Below the pieces are notes generated by a model. That model was not told where the DNA came from. It saw nothing but the letters and a program-made list of their open reading frames with translations, and did not search any database. Positions 1 through 7,047 of a stretch of 24,952 bases of DNA are shown one piece after another. The translations under genes and the position numbers were made by a program. The stretch spans positions 1 through 24,952 of the forward strand of contig DDUX01000071.1 of NCBI GenBank assembly GCA_002345025.1, in the 5' to 3' direction. The first letter of the stretch is position 1, and each line of letters opens with the position of its first letter. Source of the DNA: Candidatus Accumulibacter iunctus. GTDB lineage: Bacteria > Pseudomonadota > Gammaproteobacteria > Burkholderiales > Rhodocyclaceae.

Positions 1-183
1 CTTGAATGGTCTCTTGGCTTGGTAACCAGAGACTCCCCCAAAGGGTTCGTTTGTTCAAGTTCCCCGAGGGGGGTTACCCCCCCTCCATCACCCTGCGTGA
101 CCAGAAAACCACCAAACACCATCACGAGCAGTGACCGTACTCAGCTACACTTTCAAGATCGACTATCGCAGCGGAATCGAGTC
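1..183. other. Left flank of the CRISPR array, no gene seen
   Basis: No convincing gene is seen here. Two potential hairpins are visible: GTCTCT (9-14) with AGAGAC (28-33), and a G-run/C-run stem at 66-85. With the array read from the minus strand this is the trailer side. The usual degenerate final repeat is not seen, because the outermost repeat (184-219) is perfect. There is no A/T-rich leader-like stretch. It could instead be a leader if the array were read in the + direction, but the spacer evidence argues against that. Confidence 0.6.
66..85. other. G/C hairpin beyond the array end
   Basis: GAGGGGGG pairs with CCCCCCTC around a TTAC loop, an 8-bp stem. It lies about 100 bases beyond the last repeat for a minus-strand transcript and could help end the pre-crRNA. 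No T-run follows on the minus strand, so it is not a textbook intrinsic terminator. Confidence 0.4.
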
Positions 184-2524
184 GTCTTAATCCCTTCGAA
201 ATCAGGGCTGGGTTGCTACTAATGGACCGGGTATTACCCGGTCCATTATCTTTCGTCTTAATCCCTTCGAAATCAGGGCTGGGTTGCTACTCCACTTCTG
301 GCGCTATGGCCCCGAGCCTGGGTCTTAATCCCTTCGAAATCAGGGCTGGGTTGCTACATCGGCCGAGGAATTGGCCGCTAGTAAAGCGGCGGTCTTAATC
401 CCTTCGAAATCAGGGCTGGGTTGCTACACACAGGCCGGCATCGGTCAGCCCGGCGATAGTAGTCTTAATCCCTTCGAAATCAGGGCTGGGTTGCTACGAG
501 AAAGAAATGACAGTAAAAACGATTCGGCCGGTCTTAATCCCTTCGAAATCAGGGCTGGGTTGCTACATTGCCAACAAGTCTGGGCGGTTTTTATTACGGG
601 TCTTAATCCCTTCGAAATCAGGGCTGGGTTGCTACATAAACAGTTTTTGTGTAGCGGCGTCCAACACAAGTCTTAATCCCTTCGAAATCAGGGCTGGGTT
701 GCTACGTTCCTACTACGGGAATGGACAGCCAATGCGGCGTCTTAATCCCTTCGAAATCAGGGCTGGGTTGCTACAGTCGTAGCAAGTCTCACTCGCTCTT
801 TTCCGGTCAGGTCTTAATCCCTTCGAAATCAGGGCTGGGTTGCTACGCGTCAGAGGCAGGAACGTTGTTTTTCCGTAATCGGTCTTAATCCCTTCGAAAT
901 CAGGGCTGGGTTGCTACGGTACGGTTTTCTACCTTGTTCCCACCTTGCAGTCGTCTTAATCCCTTCGAAATCAGGGCTGGGTTGCTACTTACTGGGCAGG
1001 AAAGTATGGCTTCCTTTTGGGACGTCTTAATCCCTTCGAAATCAGGGCTGGGTTGCTACTCAGTCTGGGGACTTCACGCAGCAGGCGGTATGTCTTAATC
1101 CCTTCGAAATCAGGGCTGGGTTGCTACGAAGCCGCGGCAGAGAAACGCGCAGCGGCAGCCGGTCTTAATCCCTTCGAAATCAGGGCTGGGTTGCTACTTG
1201 AGCGAAGCTGATCAGGAGCGGTTCGGCGAGATGTCTTAATCCCTTCGAAATCAGGGCTGGGTTGCTACGTCGCTTTCGGGCGGAAATGGTCGCCTAACGC
1301 AGGGTCTTAATCCCTTCGAAATCAGGGCTGGGTTGCTACAGTTCGTCCTACCAAAACGGCCGAAGAAATTGCAGTCTTAATCCCTTCGAAATCAGGGCTG
1401 GGTTGCTACTTTCTAGCTAATGACGAGCAGAACCCGCTTACGCTGTCTTAATCCCTTCGAAATCAGGGCTGGGTTGCTACGTATCGCAGCCGTTAGCATG
1501 GCAGTTGGCGCGGTGTCTTAATCCCTTCGAAATCAGGGCTGGGTTGCTACCCAAGGTCGGGAAGCTAAAGAGCTGGATGGACGAGTCTTAATCCCTTCGA
1601 AATCAGGGCTGGGTTGCTACAACAGTTCGGCCTACCAAAACGGCCGAAGAAATCGCAGTCTTAATCCCTTCGAAATCAGGGCTGGGTTGCTACCCGACGC
1701 CGTCCAACAAGCCGCATTTGCGGCGCGTCTTAATCCCTTCGAAATCAGGGCTGGGTTGCTACGTTTCTTTTTCGGGTAGACGGACATCGGGCGCAGGTCT
1801 TAATCCCTTCGAAATCAGGGCTGGGTTGCTACACGGCGTTCTTCCGAAATCGGATGGCAAGTTCGTCTTAATCCCTTCGAAATCAGGGCTGGGTTGCTAC
1901 CCGTATCTCCCAAAGATGGAGGGTACGAGATAAAAGGTCTTAATCCCTTCGAAATCAGGGCTGGGTTGCTACGAAATGACCGGTAGTACCAGAACAATTC
2001 GGCCGGTCTTAATCCCTTCGAAATCAGGGCTGGGTTGCTACTTCAGGGAAACGCCAAGTAGTCGTTTCCCACGAGTCTTAATCCCTTCGAAATCAGGGCT
2101 GGGTTGCTACCGGGGGATTTCACTCAGCAGGCTTGTTTCAGGTCTTAATCCCTTCGAAATCAGGGCTGGGTTGCTACGAAGTTTCTTTTTCGAGTCGATG
2201 GCCATCGGGCGGTCTTAATCCCTTCGAAATCAGGGCTGGGTTGCTACCAATCCGCCCGGTACGCCCGGTAAAAACGGAAGTCTTAATCCCTTCGAAATCA
2301 GGGCTGGGTTGCTACAAATCGCAGCGGCCAAAACGGCCGCAGCGGAAAGTCTTAATCCCTTCGAAATCAGGGCTGGGTTGCTACGGATAGCAACAATGAC
2401 CAGTACCACCAAAACAAGTCTTAATCCCTTCGAAATCAGGGCTGGGTTGCTACCACAAAGGGAAGTACTCAGTAACCGCCAAAGACGGGTCTTAATCCCT
2501 TCGAAATCAGGGCTGGGTTGCTAC
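184..2524 (-). CRISPR. CRISPR array, 34 repeats and 33 spacers, type III-A associated
   Basis: The 36-base repeat reads GTCTTAATCCCTTCG at its left end and GGGTTGCTAC at its right end on the + strand. It starts at 184, 255, 322, 392, 462 and so on, up to 2489. All 34 copies look identical by eye. Spacers are 31-37 bases. Orientation is inferred as minus: the reverse complement ends in ATTAAGAC, which resembles the AUUGAAAC-type 5' handle of type III crRNAs. It also continues the direction of the adjacent cas operon. Several spacers are coding-strand copies of phage genes on the + strand, so minus-strand crRNAs would be antisense to mRNA. Within the repeat, CCCT and AGGG can form a short stem. 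No A/T-rich leader is visible at either end; the right-hand flank is coding sequence of cas6. Confidence 0.98.
220..254. repeat. Palindromic leftmost spacer
   Basis: The first 29 bases of this spacer form an almost perfect hairpin: a 14-bp arm beginning TAATGGACCGGG, one unpaired T, and its reverse complement ending CCCGGTCCATTA, followed by TCTTTC. On the + strand this resembles a phage transcription terminator captured as a spacer. In the minus-strand transcript it would be the last spacer and could fold on itself. Confidence 0.85.
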
Positions 2525-3521
2525 ACTGCGGCACGTGTGTTTTCGGTTCCAAATCAGTACCTTGGCGCGAGTAATCTCGGCCTCCGGCCGAATCGGCGCA
2601 GATGTCTGTGAGATGGTAGCGGCCGAGGCCAAAGACCGTCTCCTTGCCGATGTGCAGCCATTGGCCGATCTTCAAAGCGGGCGTGAACGGCGTCAGTTCT
2701 CCTTCGATCTGCCACAGGCCGATGACACCCCCGAGCGTCATGACCTGCTGTTGCCGCGCCGAGCGCCGGGTCCAGTCGCGCCAGGTGAGCGCCTTGGTTC
2801 CCTTGACGTTCCTCGCCAGGTGCGCCAATTCCGCAAAGTCCCAGTCCGGCGCGCCATCACCGTGACAGCGGCGGTTCAGACTTGCGCGGCGAACCGCTGC
2901 CATCAGCAGGCGATCGGGAGTCAGCCGGTCCGGGGGGACCGCCCGACCGTTGTCCTGCAGGCGGAGTGGACTTGTCAGACGGACGGTCAGGCGCCGGCAT
3001 TCGGTCGGCGAGTGATCAGGAATGGGCGGCTGGTGTTCGAGGATCCGGCCTTCGGCGGCGGTCAGCACGGGCTGCGACGAACCGTCGGGCAGGAGGAGTT
3101 CCACACATTCCAGGTCGGATTGCCCATCCCCTGGCCCAAGGCCATATCTGGCGGCCTGCCGCCAGGCGTAGGTGACGAGCGGCAGTTCGCGCAGCGCACG
3201 GCCCAACAGGACAAGGTCGAAATACCAGAACTCTCCGGGCTCGATGCGCCGGGCGCCCCAGGACTCGGGCTCGATGACGTACGGGGCCGGAGCCTGGGTC
3301 AACCGATGCAAGGTGTCGCCTGTTGGCGGCGGTGCGAATACCGCCGGATACGGACAGGTTTCGAGCAATGGGCAACCAGTGCATTGCTTTGCTCTCGTCA
3401 TGCAGGCGAGGCGGCGCAGGGCGTGGCCAAAGGCGCCGCGCAGCGCGGAGCCGGACCAGTCGGGAAACTGCACCGGAGTTCGCGCGACGAAGCGATAGCG
3501 GTAGCGGGCAATGGGCAGCAT
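2469..3521 (-). CDS. cas6: Cas6 pre-crRNA endoribonuclease whose frame ends inside the array
   Basis: Cas6 cuts the repeat RNA to release crRNAs. The 350-residue product shows the N-terminal pattern of the type III-linked RAMP Cas6 family: an LRGAFGHALRRLAC stretch, then a cysteine cluster (CTGCPLLETCPYP) leading into VFAPP. The C-terminal glycine-rich GKETVFGLGRY typical of the Cas6 C-terminal domain (PF10040) is also present. The ATG at 3521 is chosen because it starts just before the conserved RYRYRF strand and lies 2 bases after the upstream stop codon. After GLGRY the frame runs on for roughly 45 residues, through the repeat nearest the cas genes (translated as CSNPALISKGLRP), and stops at 2469 inside spacer 33. 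The family normally ends near GLGRY, so this tail is not a normal Cas6 feature. The catalytic residue was not identified. Confidence 0.92.
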   Translation of the reverse strand: MLPIARYRYRFVARTPVQFPDWSGSALRGAFGHALRRLACMTRAKQCTGCPLLETCPYPAVFAPPPTGDTLHRLTQAPAPYVIEPESWGARRIEPGEFWYFDLVLLGRALRELPLVTYAWRQAARYGLGPGDGQSDLECVELLLPDGSSQPVLTAAEGRILEHQPPIPDHSPTECRRLTVRLTSPLRLQDNGRAVPPDRLTPDRLLMAAVRRASLNRRCHGDGAPDWDFAELAHLARNVKGTKALTWRDWTRRSARQQQVMTLGGVIGLWQIEGELTPFTPALKIGQWLHIGKETVFGLGRYHLTDICADSAGGRDYSRQGTDLEPKTHVPQCSNPALISKGLRPVFGGY

Positions 3522-3523
3522 GT

Positions 3524-5041
3524 TCAGGTAGTCATCCAAGTCAGGACTGCGTTTTTCAGCTCTCTCAGGTTCTCCGGGGGCACGATTCGTATCCCGTACT
3601 TTTGCGCACGCTGCCAGACTTGGTTCCCGCTGTTGATGTGCCGCGCGCTGAGGAGCCATTTCGTGTCGAGGCGACCGCCCACATGCTTGCCGAGTGCTTC
3701 GAGCTTGTTCAGGATGTCCTGGCCCTTTCCTGGGTCGGAGATCTGCTGACCGCTCTTGCATTCCATGAGTAGCATCCGGTTGCGATGAACGAAGGCTGCG
3801 TCGAGTTCGTTCAGTGGGTAGGCGTTGCCTGCAGCAACACGTGCGCCATCCCAAGGGTCGATCCTGAGGTTGATGCCCCAACGGGTGCGATGCAGGCGCC
3901 TGCCCTTGTCGCCCAGTTCGAGTTCCTTGCCGACCAACCAGCACCATTCTTCAAGCCAGCCGCCGCCCAGGTAGCGGCTGGCACGCTCGCTGGCCACTCG
4001 CAAGCCGTTCTCGGCAGCATCGAGCAGCTTCAGCTCGACCATCCGGTCGACGATCTCTTTCCCGGGGCCGGCAGGCTGGGGCTGTACGCGCGCGTCAAGC
4101 GGTCGCCGTTCCACGTAGCGCTTCACCGCAAAATTCAGATGGCCGAGCAGTTCCTGCGCCTCCGGAGCGTGGCAGATGAGCTGACGGGTCAGTTCGGCGC
4201 GCTGCTCGATGCCCGTCGCGTCAGGCACCTCTTGGCGAAGACTGTAGCCCTGAACCGCGAGGTACGAGTCGAGCCGGAGCAAGTCGACCGGCAGTTTTTC
4301 GGGCGTGCGCGCGAGCGGATGGAAATAGTCGATGCGGTCCCTCTCCGTATCGCAGTAGACGATCTCCGCGTGCGCCCGGAAGGCCTGCTGGAAGGCGACC
4401 GTCATCAGTTTGTTGCCGCCAGTGAGGTTGAGGATCAGCCGGTCTGTCCTGTATTCCGCATGGAGTTCCGCGGCGCGTTCGCGCGCCCAGTGCAAAATGG
4501 TCTTCAGGTCGTGGTCCGGGCACCCCTCCGGGTGTATGCGCACACTACGCTCATCGAGACCGCTGCGCAGGAGTCCGTGGCGCAGCATCACGGCGGTCTG
4601 CGCCATCGTCCTGCTGGCCAGAATGACCACCTGCTGTGCCTTCATCGGGCTCGCCAGCGCCGGAATCAGGTTCGGCAGGTTCTCGCCGCTGGCCAGCACG
4701 ACGTGAACGTTGCGCTGCGGCTGCGCAGTGCTCCGCGGCCGCAGCGTGCTGCGCAGGATGTCGAATTCCTCGAGTCTTGCCCGGCATGCCCGCATCTGCT
4801 CCGCAGTCAGTTCGCTGCCCCGGAGCTGCTCTGGCAAGTCGATCGTCAGGTGCTGATAGCGCCCGCCACGCTCGCAGATACGCGCGGCAACCTGCGCGGG
4901 CAGCGTACCAATGACCAGATCGCCGGGCTCGACATGCTCGGGGTCGAAGCTGCTGGCAACGACGCAGCCTTCCGGGAGCAGGTGTTCTTCGCGCGCCCAC
5001 TCGAGCGCGCCGGCGTGCCGGGTGACGAAGGTGATGGTCAT
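3524..5041 (-). CDS. Csx16 domain fused to a Card1/Can2-type CARF nuclease
   Basis: This 505-residue protein has three parts. Residues 1-95 match the Csx16 (VVA1548) family, with TRHAGALEWARE near the start and GDLVIGTLPAQ at 40-50. After a short linker, residues 111 to about 260 form a CARF domain with NLTGGNK at 205-211, the ligand loop of the DUF1887/Card1 family. The C-terminal part carries a PD-(D/E)xK nuclease: EE at 364-365, D414 and E427-x-K429 (ECK). Card1/Can2 proteins are cyclic tetra-adenylate activated DNA/RNA nucleases. Csx16 belongs to a group reported or proposed as ring nucleases that destroy that activator, so a self-limiting effector is inferred. The start is the ATG at 5041, overlapping the csx16 stop as ATGA; upstream codons in this frame read through csx16 out of frame. 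cas6 follows after 2 bases. Confidence 0.9.
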   Translation of the reverse strand: MTITFVTRHAGALEWAREEHLLPEGCVVASSFDPEHVEPGDLVIGTLPAQVAARICERGGRYQHLTIDLPEQLRGSELTAEQMRACRARLEEFDILRSTLRPRSTAQPQRNVHVVLASGENLPNLIPALASPMKAQQVVILASRTMAQTAVMLRHGLLRSGLDERSVRIHPEGCPDHDLKTILHWARERAAELHAEYRTDRLILNLTGGNKLMTVAFQQAFRAHAEIVYCDTERDRIDYFHPLARTPEKLPVDLLRLDSYLAVQGYSLRQEVPDATGIEQRAELTRQLICHAPEAQELLGHLNFAVKRYVERRPLDARVQPQPAGPGKEIVDRMVELKLLDAAENGLRVASERASRYLGGGWLEEWCWLVGKELELGDKGRRLHRTRWGINLRIDPWDGARVAAGNAYPLNELDAAFVHRNRMLLMECKSGQQISDPGKGQDILNKLEALGKHVGGRLDTKWLLSARHINSGNQVWQRAQKYGIRIVPPENLRELKNAVLTWMTT

Positions 5042-5352
5042 GCGGTCTCGCCTTCGCCGCCAGGCCCCCGGCAGATCGTGTACGCTTCGAGCCGCGGCTT
5101 GCACGCGCCCATGCTGTCGGCGTCGAGTTCCTGGCCGCGGGCGTTCTCCGGGACGTCCAGCGAGAGGTGCAGGTAGCGGGCGCCCCGCTGACAGACTTGG
5201 GCGGCCAGATGGACCGGCAGCGTACCGATGACCGTGTCCCCGGCTTGCACCTCGGCCGGATCGAGATGCACACCGTGCTGGTCGATGCGCAGTCCAACGC
5301 TGCGCGCCCATTCGCGGGCGCCGGGGTGTCGGGTGATGAACCAAGTGCTCAT
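5038..5352 (-). CDS. csx16: Stand-alone Csx16 (VVA1548 family)
   Basis: The product is a 104-residue small CRISPR accessory protein. Family hallmarks are FITRHPGAREWAR at 5-17, DPAEVQAGDTVIGTLP at 31-46, and RGARYLHLSLDVP at 57-69. Csx16 is found with type III systems, and its group (Csx15/16/20) has been reported or proposed to degrade cyclic oligoadenylates. The ATG at 5352 is chosen because the family begins directly with the MSTWFITRHPG strand; the upstream in-frame residues are arginine-rich and unlike it. It overlaps the downstream fusion gene by four bases (ATGA), and by eye about half of aligned positions are identical to that gene's N-terminal domain, so the pair looks like a tandem duplication. 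csm5 ends 28 bases upstream. Confidence 0.93.
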   Translation of the reverse strand: MSTWFITRHPGAREWARSVGLRIDQHGVHLDPAEVQAGDTVIGTLPVHLAAQVCQRGARYLHLSLDVPENARGQELDADSMGACKPRLEAYTICRGPGGEGETA

Positions 5353-5380
5353 GATCCGCCCGCTTCTCACTATGGTCAGA

Positions 5381-7045
5381 TCAGCCCTGCGCCCGCGTGC
5401 GCAGGGCCGCAAGCCACGGGGTTCTGCGCAGGCTCTTCAGATCGATGGTCACGACCTTCGGCAGCCACTCCTCGATGGCGGCGACGGCCGCCCTTGTCTC
5501 GTTCGCGCCCCAGTTGGCTGCGCTTTCTGCCAGCCTTTGCGCACGCTGATGGTAGGCCGTGTTCGGCTTGTCCTTGCCGCCGCGCAGTTGGTCGGCCCGT
5601 TGGCGGTACGCGTCGACGAACTCGTCGATCTCGCGCATCTCGGGGCCCAGAGCTTCCTTGCGCCGCGCGCGCTCGGCTTCCTGCGCCAGTCGCTCCTTCT
5701 CTGCGGCGAGCGCCGCTGCACTCGCGGCTCGAAGCTGCTCGGCCTGCTGTTCGGCAACCGCGCGGGCTTCGGCAAAGCCGGCGCGGATGCTCGCCATATC
5801 TGGCCGCGACTGCGCCTGACGGTCGCACCACGCGCGCAGCTCGGCGAGGTCCTCCTGCGGGTCGATTTCGACCAGCGCCCAGCCGAAGGGCAACAGGTGC
5901 CTCCGGTCGCGGGCATCCTTGCCGGCGAGCCAGACCGTTTTGGTGTAGCTCAGGAACACCGGCGGATTTCGTCTGCCCTCAGCATTGTTGACCTGGAGGA
6001 TCTTGATCTGCGCCACCCCCTCTCCCGAGAGCGTCTTGCATTCGGCACCGCCATGACGGCCGAGGCGAACGAGAAACGCGCGACCCTCGTCGAGCGCAGC
6101 CCGCGTCTCGCCAGCGAGCAGCTTCTCGACCGCGCCCTTCCAGTGGGGATCGACAAAGCCTCGCCGGTCGAGCATCTGCAGTTCGGCGCTCAGGCGCGGG
6201 AGGTGGTAGTCGTTCGTCTCGCGAGCGATGCGCGCCAGCGAGAGCGGCCTCAGACGTTCCACCGGTGCATTGCCGGGAGTGCCATGAGATCCGAGGTGGT
6301 GCAGCGTCAACGCGCCCGCGAATGCGCGGTACTGGCCCGGCAGGATGCACTCCTTGCGACTGGGAACCCCGCGCGGCGGCCTTTCATTCCCTTCGCGATC
6401 GAGTACGCGCTCCTTCTTCTGGTTGATCGCGTACAGCACCTGCCGGGTAACCTCGCCCACGGGCATCAGGTCGGCGGGTTTGACCAGGCGCAGCGGACTG
6501 GACGCGAAGTCGCCAAGCAGCAGGCGTTTCTCGATTTTTGCGCTGTCCCAGCTGTTCGGCAAGCGGCCTTTCTCACTGGCCAGAGGTGGCTTCCCGGCGT
6601 TCAGATCGTCGACGATCGCCGTACGCAGCGCGCCCTTGAGGCTGCTCCCCGGAATGTAGGGCCGGCCGTTGCTGTGGCTGGCCCGCTCGATGAACAACTG
6701 GTTGACCACGCTCTTGCCGTTAGCTTCGCGGTTGGCGACCCGCCCGACGCGCTGCTCGTACTCGTGTGCGACTCCGGCTGCGACCGGGATCAGCAGCTGC
6801 GCGTGCGGCTTGAAGTGCTCTCGCTGCTCCCGGAAGAAGCGTTGGATGCCGAGCAGATCGGCCTTGGTGCCGAGTTCGCCGAGCCTCGTGGCCAGTTGAT
6901 CGGGCAAGCGGGCGCGGCTCGCGTCGAAGCCGAAGAGGGTTTCGCCTTCGATCAGGTAGTTGGTCGGATCGAAGTCCTCACCGCAACCGATATGGATCGG
7001 CGACAGCGGGGTCAGCGCCAGGCGGGCGGTGTGCAGGAATTCCAT
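5381..7045 (-). CDS. csm5: Csm5 subunit of the type III-A complex, with long C-terminal extension
   Basis: Csm5 is the RAMP subunit that caps the 3' end of the crRNA in the Csm complex. The N-terminus (LALTPLSPIHIGCGEDFDP) and the glycine-rich motif PYIPGSSLKGALRTAI are the family signatures. At 554 residues it is clearly longer than the 340-400 residues of well-studied Csm5 proteins. The excess is C-terminal: a charged, alanine-rich probable coiled coil (EARAVAEQQAEQLRAASAAA onward), then a basic helical tail ending in TRAQG. The ATG at 7045 fits the family N-terminus and lies 2 bases after the csm4 stop. The function of the extension is unknown. Confidence 0.93.
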   Translation of the reverse strand: MEFLHTARLALTPLSPIHIGCGEDFDPTNYLIEGETLFGFDASRARLPDQLATRLGELGTKADLLGIQRFFREQREHFKPHAQLLIPVAAGVAHEYEQRVGRVANREANGKSVVNQLFIERASHSNGRPYIPGSSLKGALRTAIVDDLNAGKPPLASEKGRLPNSWDSAKIEKRLLLGDFASSPLRLVKPADLMPVGEVTRQVLYAINQKKERVLDREGNERPPRGVPSRKECILPGQYRAFAGALTLHHLGSHGTPGNAPVERLRPLSLARIARETNDYHLPRLSAELQMLDRRGFVDPHWKGAVEKLLAGETRAALDEGRAFLVRLGRHGGAECKTLSGEGVAQIKILQVNNAEGRRNPPVFLSYTKTVWLAGKDARDRRHLLPFGWALVEIDPQEDLAELRAWCDRQAQSRPDMASIRAGFAEARAVAEQQAEQLRAASAAALAAEKERLAQEAERARRKEALGPEMREIDEFVDAYRQRADQLRGGKDKPNTAYHQRAQRLAESAANWGANETRAAVAAIEEWLPKVVTIDLKSLRRTPWLAALRTRAQG

Positions 7046-7047
7046 GG

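Noticed and set aside
1..183. Left flank as the array leader
   Set aside because: No A/T-rich promoter-like sequence; repeat handle and spacer sense both favour transcription from the other end.
213..2611. Several open frames on both strands inside the array (with LNPFEIRAGLL or SNPALISKGLR repeats)
   Set aside because: They are translations of the CRISPR repeat; the period follows repeat-spacer units, not a protein.
2535..3749. Long + strand open frame opposite cas6
   Set aside because: It is antisense to a clear Cas6 with conserved motifs; high GC keeps opposite frames open. No family motif is seen.
3785..5176. Long + strand open frame opposite the Csx16-Card1 fusion
   Set aside because: No recognisable domain, and the minus frame carries the nuclease and CARF motifs.
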